Below, piece after piece: positions 9,368 through 16,205 of a stretch of DNA of 17,132 nt. The position numbers were made by a program, and so were the translations under genes. The notes under the pieces are model-generated. The model worked only from the letters and a program-made list of their open reading frames with translations, made no database searches and was not told the DNA's origin. Numbering within the stretch: position 1 is the first letter of the stretch; every line of letters starts with the position of its first letter. The stretch is from Thioalkalivibrio sp. (GTDB lineage Bacteria; Pseudomonadota; Gammaproteobacteria; Ectothiorhodospirales; Ectothiorhodospiraceae). Where the stretch lies: positions 1-17,132 of the forward strand of contig SKQM01000125.1 in assembly GCA_007119005.1 (NCBI GenBank), in the 5' to 3' direction.

Positions 9368-9946
9368 TCAATCGTTAAGCAACGGACGCAGGGTCCGGTC
9401 GATGGCCTCGCGGGCCCGAAAGATGCGCGATCGGACAGTCCCGATCGGGCAGCCCATCGTCTGGGCAATCTCTTCGTAGCTCAATCCTTCGAGTTCGCGC
9501 AGCGTGATCGCGGTTCGCAGATCATCCGGTAATCGTTCGATCGTCCGTTGCACTGCCGCCTGTATTTCCTCTGACAACAACTCCCCTTCCGGGGTTGCAC
9601 TGTCCTTCAGTGCGGAATCGCCGCCCATCTGTTCGGCATCCTGGGCATCCACCTCGGCCTCTGGGCGGCGCCGTCCCTGCGCCACCAGATAGTTCTTCGC
9701 GGTGTTGATCGCGATCCGGTACAGCCAGGTGTAGAACGCACTCTCCCCGCGGAAATTGGCGAGCCCCCGGTAGGCCTTGATGAACGCCTCCTGGGAGACG
9801 TCGAGCGCCGCCGCGTGGTCGTGCACATAACGCCCCACCAGGTTGATGATCTTGTGTTGATACTTGAGGACCAGGATGTCGAAGGCGGCCTTCTCCCCGC
9901 GTTGCACACGCTTGACCAGGGCCTCATCGGAAGCCTTTTCGCTCAT
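9368..9946 (-). CDS. rpoE: RNA polymerase sigma factor RpoE (AlgU type)
   Basis: A 192-residue ECF sigma factor (E. coli RpoE has 191). Sigma region 2 spans about residues 20-90, with DVSQEAFIKAYRGLANFRGE and FYTWLYRIAINTAKN. Sigma region 4 spans about 125-182, with LPDDLRTAITLRELEGLSYEE and a helix-turn-helix in GCPIGTVRSRIFRAREAID. It directs transcription of envelope-stress genes, is held by RseA at the membrane and is released by proteolysis. The ATG at 9946 (MSEKASDEALV) is preceded by GGGAG with 7 nt spacing; the longer in-frame ORF upstream is leader. A sigma-E-like promoter 46-72 nt upstream fits autoregulation. Confidence 0.98.
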   Translation of the reverse strand: MSEKASDEALVKRVQRGEKAAFDILVLKYQHKIINLVGRYVHDHAAALDVSQEAFIKAYRGLANFRGESAFYTWLYRIAINTAKNYLVAQGRRRPEAEVDAQDAEQMGGDSALKDSATPEGELLSEEIQAAVQRTIERLPDDLRTAITLRELEGLSYEEIAQTMGCPIGTVRSRIFRAREAIDRTLRPLLND

Positions 9947-9991
9947 GCGGACACTCCCGCATGCAGCCCCGGTTCCGTTACTCTCCGCTGG

Positions 9992-10018
9992 ATGGACCCT
10001 GTCGACATGATGAAGTTC
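9992..10018 (-). promoter_or_regulatory. Candidate autoregulatory sigma-E promoter of rpoE
   Basis: On the minus strand, GAACTT (10018-10013), 16 nt, then TCCAT (9996-9992). The -35 hexamer and the spacing are canonical; the -10 keeps TC but differs from TCTGA in its last three bases. Transcription would start near 9985, about 40 nt before the rpoE ATG. Autoregulation of rpoE/algU is well known. It lies in the 144-nt divergent region shared with nadB; I see no equally clear promoter for nadB. Confidence 0.55.
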
Positions 10019-10090
10019 GCCCCAATCGCTTCCGACGTTGCGAAGCATGGAATTCCGCGCACGGCACAACGCCCGAAAGTTACCTGAGCC

Positions 10091-11722
10091 ATGGCCGCAA
10101 CACAAATGGGACCCGCGCAGGAACGCTTCGATGTGCTGATCATCGGAAGCGGCGCGGCCGGCCTAACCGCGGCGCTGCACCTGGCTCCGCACCGACGGGT
10201 CGCAATCATCAGCAAGGGCCCCGTCGAGGAGGGCAGTACCCGCTACGCCCAGGGCGGCATTTCCGCGGTTCTGGATCAGTCCGACTCCTTCGAATCTCAC
10301 GTTGCCGACACCCTCGATGCTGGCGCGGGGCTGTGCGAGATCGATGCGGTGCGGCGCACGGTGGCGGAGGGTCCCGATGCGATCAAGTGGCTGTCGAGCC
10401 TCGGCGTGCCCTTCACGCGCGAGGCCCACGAGGGCCGCAGCCGCCTGCACCTGACCCGCGAGGGCGGACACAGCGCGCGCCGGGTCGCCCACGCGGCCGA
10501 CGCCACCGGGCAGGCCATCGAGGAAGCGCTGGTCGGGACCGCAAGGGGACAGGCACGCATCGAGGTCTTTGAACGCCACCTGGCGGTCGACCTGATCCTG
10601 GGCACCGTGAGCGGACAGCGGCGCGTGATCGGCGCCTACGTGCAGGATGGCGCGAGTCGGCAGGTACAGACGATCCTGGCCCCGGTCGTGATTCTGGCGA
10701 CCGGCGGGGCAAGCAAGGTGTACCTGTACAGCTCCAACCCGGACGGCGCCACCGGGGACGGTATCGCGATGGCCTGGCGCGCGGGCTGCCGGGTGGCCAA
10801 CATGGAGTTCATGCAGTTTCACCCGACCTGCCTGTTCCACCCCCAGGCGAAGTCGTTCCTGATCTCCGAGGCAGTGCGCGGCGAGGGCGGCCGTCTGCTC
10901 CTGCCCGACGGTACACGGTTCATGCAGCACTTCGATTCGCGTGGCGAACTCGCGCCGCGCGACATCGTCGCCCGCGCGATCGACCACGAGATGAAGCGGC
11001 TGGGAGCCGACTACGTCTATCTGGACATCAGCCACCGCAGCCCGGAATTCGTGCGGGAACATTTCCCGACCATCCACCAGCGTTGCCTGGAATTCGGTTT
11101 CGACATGACGGCGGAACCCCTTCCGGTGGTTCCCGCCGCGCACTACACCTGCGGCGGCGTGATGGTGGATGCCCACGGGCGCACCGATCTGCCCGGGCTT
11201 TACGCCGCGGGCGAGGTTTCCTACACCGGCCTGCATGGCGCGAACCGCATGGCCAGCAACTCCCTGCTCGAGTGTCTCGTGTACGCGCGTGCGGCCGCCA
11301 GACACATCCTCGCCGAAGCCGACCCCCTGACCCCGGAGGCCCTGCCGCGACCTCCGAACTGGGACGAATCGCGGGTCACCGACTCCGACGAGGAAGTGGT
11401 CGTCTCGCACAACTGGGACGAACTGCGGCGGCTGATGTGGGATTACGTTGGCATCGTGCGCACCCGCGATCGCCTGCTGCGCGCGCGACGGCGCATCCGC
11501 GTGCTGATGGAGGAAGTCCAGGAATACTATGCCCACTACCGGATCACACCCGACCTGATCGAATTGCGGAACCTGGTGCTGGTCGCCGAGATCACCGTCG
11601 GGTGTGCACTACGGCGGCGGGAGAGCCGCGGGCTGCACTTCATCCGCGACTTTCCCGAACGCGACCCGAGCCTGGACGGTCAGCCGACGGTACTGGTCCC
11701 ACCGGGCGTTCCGGGGGCCTGA
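10091..11722 (+). CDS. nadB: L-aspartate oxidase
   Basis: A 543-residue FAD enzyme that oxidises L-aspartate to iminoaspartate, the first step of de novo NAD synthesis (NadA then makes quinolinate). The Rossmann motif GSGAAG is at 19-24, and [12 protein letters not shown] at 49-60 is the flavin-contacting stretch of the fumarate reductase/succinate dehydrogenase superfamily. H244 (QFHPT), R290 (LAPRD), H351 (AAHYTCGG) and R386 ([12 protein letters not shown]) fall on the same numbers as the E. coli substrate-binding and catalytic residues. Length is close to E. coli (540). It is divergent from rpoE, as in E. coli. The ATG at 10091 is used; one at 10106 is in frame but has no SD. Confidence 0.98.
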   Translation: MAATQMGPAQERFDVLIIGSGAAGLTAALHLAPHRRVAIISKGPVEEGSTRYAQGGISAVLDQSDSFESHVADTLDAGAGLCEIDAVRRTVAEGPDAIKWLSSLGVPFTREAHEGRSRLHLTREGGHSARRVAHAADATGQAIEEALVGTARGQARIEVFERHLAVDLILGTVSGQRRVIGAYVQDGASRQVQTILAPVVILATGGASKVYLYSSNPDGATGDGIAMAWRAGCRVANMEFMQFHPTCLFHPQAKSFLISEAVRGEGGRLLLPDGTRFMQHFDSRGELAPRDIVARAIDHEMKRLGADYVYLDISHRSPEFVREHFPTIHQRCLEFGFDMTAEPLPVVPAAHYTCGGVMVDAHGRTDLPGLYAAGEVSYTGLHGANRMASNSLLECLVYARAAARHILAEADPLTPEALPRPPNWDESRVTDSDEEVVVSHNWDELRRLMWDYVGIVRTRDRLLRARRRIRVLMEEVQEYYAHYRITPDLIELRNLVLVAEITVGCALRRRESRGLHFIRDFPERDPSLDGQPTVLVPPGVPGA

Positions 11723-11755
11723 TGCGGACCGGCAGGCGGCTCGGGGTCCGGCCTG

Positions 11756-12319
11756 TCAGACGGGCTTCGGCTGCGGCATGCGAATGAAATGCTCGCGATA
11801 ATGACGCAGCTCTTCGATGGAATCGCGGATGTCCTGCAACGCCTGGTGCGTGGCGTCCTTTTTCACGGTTGCAAGCACACCGGGAGACCAACGGCGGGCG
11901 AGCTCCTTCAGGGTGCTGACGTCGAGGTTGCGGTAATGGAAATAGCCCTCGAGATCCGGCATGCAGCGGGCGAGAAAACGCCGATCCTGGCAGATCGAAT
12001 TACCGCACATCGGCGAAGCGTGCCGCGGCACCCACTGCTTCAGGAAGTCGAGTGTGGCCTGCTCGGCACCGATCTCTTCGATCGGGCTCTCCCGGACGCG
12101 CTGCAGGAGTCCGGAGGCGCCGTGGGTGCGCCGGTTCCAGTCGTCGAGCCGGGCGAGCACGGACTCGGCCTGGCGAACGGCCAGTACCGGCCCCTCGGCC
12201 AGCAGGTTCAGGTCCTTGTCGGTCACGATGGTTGCCACTTCGAGGATCAGATCCGAGTGGGGATCAAGACCGGTCATCTCGAGGTCTATCCAGATCAGGT
12301 TGTCCGCGTTCTGACCCAT
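11756..12319 (-). CDS. orn: Oligoribonuclease
   Basis: A 187-residue 3'-5' exoribonuclease of the DEDDh family that degrades dinucleotides and, in bacteria with c-di-GMP signalling, the linear pGpG product. Catalytic residues are visible: D12 and E14 ([10 protein letters not shown]), D112 (QDRRFL), H158 (THQALQDI) and D163. Length matches E. coli Orn (181). The ATG at 12319 has GGAG 5 nt upstream. It converges on nadB (33-nt gap) and is divergent from the cytochrome and rsgA side. An orn-rsgA neighbourhood is conserved across gammaproteobacteria; here a cytochrome and a pterin dehydratase gene are inserted between them. Confidence 0.98.
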   Translation of the reverse strand: MGQNADNLIWIDLEMTGLDPHSDLILEVATIVTDKDLNLLAEGPVLAVRQAESVLARLDDWNRRTHGASGLLQRVRESPIEEIGAEQATLDFLKQWVPRHASPMCGNSICQDRRFLARCMPDLEGYFHYRNLDVSTLKELARRWSPGVLATVKKDATHQALQDIRDSIEELRHYREHFIRMPQPKPV

Positions 12320-12358
12320 GCCGTCTCCAGGGTTGGGGCATCAGTCTATCATCCAGGG

Positions 12359-12377
12359 CCGGACCGTGGCGGTCCGG
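12359..12377. repeat. Perfect 8-bp inverted repeat in the orn/cytochrome divergent region
   Basis: CCGGACCG (12359-12366), a 3-nt loop (TGG), then CGGTCCGG (12370-12377). The arms are perfectly complementary. It lies 39 nt upstream of orn and 25 nt upstream of the cytochrome ATG, in an 83-nt region that must hold both promoters. No T-run follows on either strand, so it is not a standard terminator. It could be an operator or a 5'-leader hairpin. Confidence 0.6.
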
Positions 12378-12402
12378 CGTCACTCAAGCGAAGGAGAGAA
12401 CC

Positions 12403-12681
12403 ATGCGTCACAGCCTTACCGCATTCGGCATTCTGCTCGTCGTCAGCCTCGGCAACCCGGCCCATGCCAGCGATCCCGCGCTGGGCGAGAAACTGCACCA
12501 GGAGAACTGCGTGAGCTGCCACGGCACGGAGGTGTACACCCGCGACAACCGCATGATCGGTTCGATGAGTTCACTGGTCACCCAGGTCAACCGCTGCAAC
12601 GTGAATCTCGGGACAGGGTGGTTCGACGACGAGGTGGAGGCGGTGGCCGCCTATCTGAGCGAGAACTATTACAAATTCTGA
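12403..12681 (+). CDS. Small monoheme c-type cytochrome
   Basis: A 92-residue exported cytochrome. A signal peptide (residues 1-22, ending NPAHA) precedes a mature domain of about 70 residues with one heme-binding CVSCH motif at 36-40. M51 and M55 are candidates for the distal heme ligand. A further cysteine, C65 (VNRCNVNLG), and the ending WFDDEVEAVAAYLSENYYKF are distinctive; I believe I recognise the WFDDEV-YL-YY pattern from other gammaproteobacterial small cytochromes. The start is strongly supported: AAGGAG lies 6 nt before the ATG at 12403. It is probably a periplasmic electron carrier; partners are not evident. It lies 17 nt before the pterin dehydratase gene and may be cotranscribed with it. 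Confidence 0.88.
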   Translation: MRHSLTAFGILLVVSLGNPAHASDPALGEKLHQENCVSCHGTEVYTRDNRMIGSMSSLVTQVNRCNVNLGTGWFDDEVEAVAAYLSENYYKF

Positions 12682-12698
12682 TCCTGCGGGGTGCCCCG

Positions 12699-13034
12699 AT
12701 GAGCGACCTGAACAAGCGGCACTGCGAGGCCCCGGAGAACTTTCCGGGGCCGCTGTCACCCTCGGAGTGCGACGACATGCTGGCGCAGTTGCACGAGGAC
12801 TGGACCCTCGACGCGGCGGCGGGCCGGATCTCGCGCCGGCTGGAATTCGCCAATTTTTTCGAAACCATGTCCTTCGTGAACGCGGTCGCCTGGATCGCGA
12901 ACCGGGAAGACCATCACCCGGACATGGAGGTCTCGTACGGGCATTGCGTGGTGCGTTTCTCCACCCACGCGGTGGGAGGGCTCAGCCCGAACGACTTCAT
13001 CTGTGCGGCGCGCGTCGATGCCCTGTTCGATTGA
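12699..13034 (+). CDS. phhB: 4a-hydroxytetrahydrobiopterin dehydratase (pterin-4a-carbinolamine dehydratase)
   Basis: A 111-residue protein of the PCD/DCoH family. The active-site signature is complete: EDHHPD at 70-75 (H72, H73), THAVGGL at 89-95 (H90) and a following D99. The enzyme dehydrates 4a-hydroxytetrahydrobiopterin made by aromatic amino acid hydroxylases such as PhhA. No phhA lies in this window, and in many bacteria the protein has other pterin roles, for example in molybdopterin metabolism, so its substrate here is open. The ATG at 12699 gives the usual length; SD bases are weak (GCGGGG). Confidence 0.94.
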   Translation: MSDLNKRHCEAPENFPGPLSPSECDDMLAQLHEDWTLDAAAGRISRRLEFANFFETMSFVNAVAWIANREDHHPDMEVSYGHCVVRFSTHAVGGLSPNDFICAARVDALFD

Positions 13035-13093
13035 CCCCGCCGTCGTGACACGATGATCAGGGCCATCACGGGTCGCCGGATGCGCCGGCCGGG

Positions 13094-14041
13094 GTGCACC
13101 GTCCGACCCGTGCCCTGCGGCTCCTCGGCAATCAGCGGACCCCGCTGGGTATGACCCTGCGCTGCCGCGTCGTGGCACGCTACGGGAGCGAAATCGACGT
13201 GCTGCAGCCGGACGGCCGGGTCCTGCGCGCGAATCTCCGGCGCAAGCTCGATGACGTGGTCTGCGGGGATGTCGTGACGGTCGATCCCGAGGAACGGGTC
13301 GTGCTTGGCCGCGAACCGCGCCGCAACCAGCTCACGCGACGGGATGGCTTCATCCGCCTCAGGACGATCGCCGCCAACATCGACCGGGTGTGGATCGTGG
13401 TCGCCCCAAGGCCCGAGATCCCTCATCTGCTGATCGACCGGTTCCTGGTCGGCATCCACAACCTGCCGGCCGAGGCGGGCATTGTCGTGAACAAGGCGGA
13501 TCTCGCCCGGGCCGGAGGCGGCTCCCTGCCCGACCCCGACCTTTCCGCCTATGCGCAGCTGTCGCTGCCGGTGCTGCAGGTGAGTGCCCGCACCGGCAAA
13601 GGAATTGAGGCATTCCGCGCAGCCGCCGCCGGAGTCAGCAATATCCTCGTGGGGCCTTCGGGCGTCGGCAAATCCTCGTTGATCCAGGCGCTGCTTCCGG
13701 GCGAGCGGTTGCGCGTCGGCGAAATCGGACATGGCGGAGAGGGTCGGCATACCACGACCACGGCCCGCTGGTACGCAACCGAAGACGAAGCCGCGTGGAT
13801 CGATTCCCCGGGCGTGCGTGATTTCAGTCCGGAGATCGACGGTGTCCAGCAGCTGGTGCTCGGCTTCCCCGACCTCTCCGAACACGCCGCAGGCTGCCGT
13901 TTCCGCAACTGCACCCACCGCGCCGAACCACGCTGCGCGGTGCGCGATGCGGTGGCTCGGGCTCTGCTGCCCCGCGCTCGACTGGACGCCTGGCTGGAAC
14001 TACTCGAAGGTCTGGTGCAGGAAGGTCGAAGCGGCAGCTGA
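13094..14041 (+). CDS. rsgA: Small ribosomal subunit biogenesis GTPase RsgA
   Basis: A 315-residue circularly permuted GTPase that checks and releases late-assembling 30S subunits. An OB-fold N-terminal domain (about 22-72) precedes the permuted G motifs: G4 NKAD (133-136), G5-like SARTG (164-168), G1 GPSGVGKS (187-194), the GGEGRHTTT switch (214-222) and G3 DSPG (237-240). The C-terminal zinc site is C268, C273, H275 and C281. E. coli RsgA has 350 residues; the missing part is the basic N-terminal tail. The first in-frame start is a GTG at 13094; an ATG at 13151 would remove 19 more residues. Neither has a clear SD, so the start is uncertain. It is a partner to Era in 30S maturation. Confidence 0.95.
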   Translation: MHRPTRALRLLGNQRTPLGMTLRCRVVARYGSEIDVLQPDGRVLRANLRRKLDDVVCGDVVTVDPEERVVLGREPRRNQLTRRDGFIRLRTIAANIDRVWIVVAPRPEIPHLLIDRFLVGIHNLPAEAGIVVNKADLARAGGGSLPDPDLSAYAQLSLPVLQVSARTGKGIEAFRAAAAGVSNILVGPSGVGKSSLIQALLPGERLRVGEIGHGGEGRHTTTTARWYATEDEAAWIDSPGVRDFSPEIDGVQQLVLGFPDLSEHAAGCRFRNCTHRAEPRCAVRDAVARALLPRARLDAWLELLEGLVQEGRSGS

Positions 14042-14066
14042 ACACACGGTGCGATCCCGGCGACCG

Positions 14067-14135
14067 CGGGAGCGGCCTCTGGCCGCGATGTGAAGCACCG
14101 GGTTGGACGATCGCGGCTGGAAGCCGCTCCTACAG
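14067..14135. repeat. Pair of inverted REP-like hairpins (elements 1 and 2)
   Basis: Element 1 (14067-14090, plus) is a perfect hairpin: GCGGCC, TCT, GGCCGC at 14072-14086. Element 2 (14108-14135, minus) is a second: GCGGCT, GGA, AGCCGC at 14113-14127, followed on the minus-strand 5' side by CTGTAGGA. These are the common GTAGGAG-foot REP type of gammaproteobacteria, in which a GTAG tetranucleotide sits at the hairpin base. Element 1 has GCGG in place of GTAG and looks degenerate. Confidence 0.82.
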
Positions 14136-14147
14136 CGCCTATTGGGG

Positions 14148-14350
14148 CACCTTGTAGGAAGCGAGCCCTCTCGGCGACCCATCATGGGGAAACCATCGGC
14201 CAGAGGCTGGCCTCCTACAGTCAGACGCCGAGCACCTTGTAGGAGGCGAGCCCTCTCGGCGACCCACCATGGGGAAACCATCGGCCAGAGGCTGGCCTCC
14301 TACAGCCAGACGCCGAGCACCTTGTGGGAGGCGAGCCCTCTCGGCGACCA
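14148..14350. repeat. 85-bp tandem repeat of paired REP-like elements (2.4 copies)
   Basis: Units begin at 14148, 14233 and 14318, each with CACCTTGT; the period is exactly 85 bp. The first two full units differ at only 3 positions by my alignment; the third stops after about 33 bp. Each full unit holds one plus-oriented element (GTAGGAGGC foot) and one minus-oriented element with a perfect GGCCAG, CCT, CTGGCC stem. The feet of the two pair over 10 bp (14238-14247 with 14295-14304 in unit 2). The layout matches a BIME, the paired REP arrays mobilised by RAYT transposases. Confidence 0.85.
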
Positions 14351-14357
14351 ACCGGGT

Positions 14358-15113
14358 TCAGAAATTCAAACCCATCTCGAAGCCGATGACCGATTCCGGA
14401 GAACCCGCGCCGCCCTGAAAGTCCAGACGGTCACTCAGCCAGTCGCGCGATGCGCCACCAAGCCCGTAATCGTCATAGAACAGGCTCACGGACATCTCGG
14501 TCTGATTGCTGAAGCGAAGCCGGCTGTCCAGGCTGAGATAGCCCGCGCTGCGCGAGGTATCGCCACGGTGGCCGTAGAACGGGTTCAACGGATCCGCCTC
14601 CCCGAGCAGCGGGTAACGCACACCGACGCGCATGCGGCTGCGCAGGTTGCCGGCCTGGAAGGTCGGGCCGGTGCTGAGGTCGGTAATCATGAAACCACTG
14701 CTGCCTCCGGGCGACGGATCAGGCAGCAGATCTTCCGTGCCGACCGACGAACGCATTCCCAGCCCGACGTCGAAACCGTAGCCGAAGCCAGTGCTGCCGA
14801 AGTGCTGGATGAACCCACCGGTTGTCTCCAGCGTATGCTCGGCAAGACCCGGGCTGGCCACCGAAGGCAGGAGCCCCGAACGGACCTCGAGACTCAGTTC
14901 GCGGCTGCGCTGGACATCATTCCGGAACCCGGGGCGCAGACTGGCGGAGCCCGAAAAGATGTCCAGAGTCGACAGTGCATCCTGCCCCGGTGTGTACGAG
15001 AGCTCGTACACCGAGCGGGTATCGGCGTGCAGCGGCAACGCGAACAGGGCCAACGGCAGTGCGACCAGCATCGCACGACCCGCCACCTTACCCATGTCAC
15101 CCCATGCACTCAT
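14358..15113 (-). CDS. Probable outer-membrane beta-barrel protein of unknown function
   Basis: A 251-residue exported protein I do not recognise. With the ATG at 15113 (GGGAG SD, 7 nt spacing), a Sec signal peptide of 30 residues ends LFALPLHA. ATGs at 15131 and 15095 and a TTG at 15149 are in frame alternatives. The mature part shows alternating hydrophobic/polar strands ending in turns rich in Gly, Asp and Ser. Examples are SLEVRSGLLPS, GFGYGFDVGLGMRSS, LRSRMRVGVRYPLL, GYLSLDSRLRF and MSVSLFYDDYGLGG. It finishes VIGFEMGLNF with a C-terminal Phe, the usual outer-membrane assembly signal. The number of strands looks like 8-10. It follows the HIT gene with a 71-nt gap and ends at the REP array. 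No ligand or catalytic motif is visible. Confidence 0.78.
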   Translation of the reverse strand: MSAWGDMGKVAGRAMLVALPLALFALPLHADTRSVYELSYTPGQDALSTLDIFSGSASLRPGFRNDVQRSRELSLEVRSGLLPSVASPGLAEHTLETTGGFIQHFGSTGFGYGFDVGLGMRSSVGTEDLLPDPSPGGSSGFMITDLSTGPTFQAGNLRSRMRVGVRYPLLGEADPLNPFYGHRGDTSRSAGYLSLDSRLRFSNQTEMSVSLFYDDYGLGGASRDWLSDRLDFQGGAGSPESVIGFEMGLNF

Positions 15114-15184
15114 CACCGTTCTCCCGACCATCCTGGCGCCTTGCCCCAAAACGCCCGTCTTCTATCCGATCATATAGACCAATC

Positions 15185-15529
15185 TCAGCCGGGTGGCCAG
15201 GACAAGTTGCGTCCACCCAACACGTGTAGGTGGATATGATACACCGATTGTCCGCCGTCGTGGTTACAATTCAACACTGTTCTGTAGCCTTTTTTAGCAA
15301 AGCCCAGCTGCCTCGCGACCTCGGCGCCTGCCAGCACCATGTCTCCGAGCAGCTCGCGATCCTCGGGCGTAGCCTCGTCGACTGTGGCGATATGGAGACG
15401 CGGGATCACAAGGATGTGGTGCGGCGCCGCCGGATTCAGGTCATGGAAGGCAATGACCGAGTCCGTCTCGAGGATGACCTGGGCGGGAATCTCGCCCGCA
15501 GCGATGCGACAGAAGATGCAGTCGGTCAT
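15185..15529 (-). CDS. HIT-family nucleotide phosphoramidase/hydrolase (HinT-like)
   Basis: A 114-residue protein when started at the ATG at 15529, which begins MTDCIFCRI, the standard HinT N terminus, with GGGAG 8 nt upstream. An ORF extends 16 residues further but that part is not family-like. The histidine triad is H98-I-H100-L-H102, followed by VLGGR. C4 and C7 with upstream-region histidines such as H47 could form the zinc site found in some HIT proteins. HinT enzymes hydrolyse adenosine phosphoramidates and aminoacyl-adenylates in the cytosol; the physiological role is unsettled. It is 51 nt after recR and probably in the same transcript. Confidence 0.95.
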   Translation of the reverse strand: MTDCIFCRIAAGEIPAQVILETDSVIAFHDLNPAAPHHILVIPRLHIATVDEATPEDRELLGDMVLAGAEVARQLGFAKKGYRTVLNCNHDGGQSVYHIHLHVLGGRNLSWPPG

Positions 15530-15580
15530 GGTGTCCGTCTCCCGGCTGTCAGGCCCACGGGATCCGGGGCCCGTCAAACG

Positions 15581-16171
15581 TCAATAGTCGCGGCGACCCG
15601 ACAGCGCGTGCGCCAGGGTCCCGGCGTCCAGGTATTCAAGTTCGCCGCCTGCCGGCACCCCCTGCGCGATGCGCGTGGCACGAACCCCGTGGCGCGCGGC
15701 CATCTCGGCGATGTAATGCGCGGTCACCTCTCCCTCGACTGAAGCGTTGGTCGCCAGGATCAGCTCGCGCACGGACTCGTTCCGCAGCCGCGCCTCCAGC
15801 CGGTCGAGTCCGAGGTCCTCGGGACCGATGCCATCCAGCGGCGAGAGCCGCCCGAGCAGCACGTGGAACAGCCCCCGGAAATCGGTCGCCGATTCGATGG
15901 CCAGTACGTCGCCCGGCGTCTCGACCACACAGATGACTCCGAAGTCGCGACCGGTGTCCAGGCACCGGGCGCAGGTCTCGTCGGCGGTCAGGGTCCGGCA
16001 GACGGAGCAGTGACCCACCGTGTCGACCGCCGTCTCCAGCGCGGCGGCAAGGCGGCGCGCGCCGGCACGGTCGCGCTCCAGCAGATGCAGCGCCATCCGG
16101 CGCGCGGACTTGCTGCCTACTCCCGGCAGGCAGCGCAGCGCCGCAATCAGCTCGTCGAGGATCGCTTCCAT
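15581..16171 (-). CDS. recR: Recombination protein RecR
   Basis: A 196-residue protein (E. coli RecR has 201) that works with RecO and RecF to load RecA at single-strand gaps. A helix-hairpin-helix lies at about 5-30, with [18 protein letters not shown] four-cysteine zinc finger uses C55, C58, C67 and C70. The Toprim domain follows, with [14 protein letters not shown] and [17 protein letters not shown], then a C-terminal tail with [16 protein letters not shown]. The gene is 34 nt after ybaB, the near-universal dnaX-ybaB-recR order. Its partner recO is at the other end of this window. Confidence 0.98.
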   Translation of the reverse strand: MEAILDELIAALRCLPGVGSKSARRMALHLLERDRAGARRLAAALETAVDTVGHCSVCRTLTADETCARCLDTGRDFGVICVVETPGDVLAIESATDFRGLFHVLLGRLSPLDGIGPEDLGLDRLEARLRNESVRELILATNASVEGEVTAHYIAEMAARHGVRATRIAQGVPAGGELEYLDAGTLAHALSGRRDY

Positions 16172-16205
16172 CGGGCGCCGCCTCTGCCGTGGCGCGAGCC
16201 GCCGA

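Larger units (their letters stand above)
14042..14357. other. Gene-free region between converging rsgA and outer-membrane protein genes
   Basis: This 316-bp stretch separates the 3' ends of two converging genes. It holds no convincing coding sequence. Almost all of it is the REP-like array described separately: seven hairpin elements in alternating orientation (+ - + - + - +). I see no T-run typical of an intrinsic terminator, so the hairpins may themselves limit readthrough between the converging genes. Confidence 0.8.

Noticed and set aside
9354..9371. TTG start for rseA overlapping the rpoE stop
   Set aside because: No SD precedes it and the extra six residues are not family-like; the ATG at 9353 gives the expected N terminus. 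It remains a minor alternative.
9947..10105. N-terminal extension of rpoE in the same frame
   Set aside because: The extra residues are outside the ECF sigma fold, while the ATG at 9946 has a good SD and gives the normal 192-residue length; the stretch also holds the likely promoter.
10163..11536. A 457-codon open frame on the minus strand
   Set aside because: Antisense to nadB, which has all its catalytic residues; no domain visible.
12735..12740. GAACTT on the plus strand inside the pterin dehydratase gene
   Set aside because: The sequence 15-17 nt downstream does not fit a sigma-E -10, and there is no gene start nearby.
12914..13918. A 334-codon open frame on the minus strand
   Set aside because: Antisense to rsgA, which has complete G motifs and zinc site.
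14148..14350. Regular repeats as a possible CRISPR array
   Set aside because: The whole 85-bp unit is repeated with no unique spacers, each unit is an inverted pair of hairpins, and no cas genes are nearby.
14103..15239. A 378-codon open frame on the plus strand through the repeats
   Set aside because: It runs through the REP array and then antisense to the outer-membrane protein gene, which has a signal peptide, SD and C-terminal Phe.
15288..15297. A-run in the HIT gene as a dnaX-like frameshift slippery site
   Set aside because: In the gene's frame the codons are AAA AAA GGC, so the A AAA AAG heptamer is out of register, and the protein is complete without a frameshift.
15638..15643. GAACTT on the minus strand inside recR as a sigma-E -35 box
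   Set aside because: No TC-type -10 follows at 16 or 17 nt; it is ordinary coding sequence.
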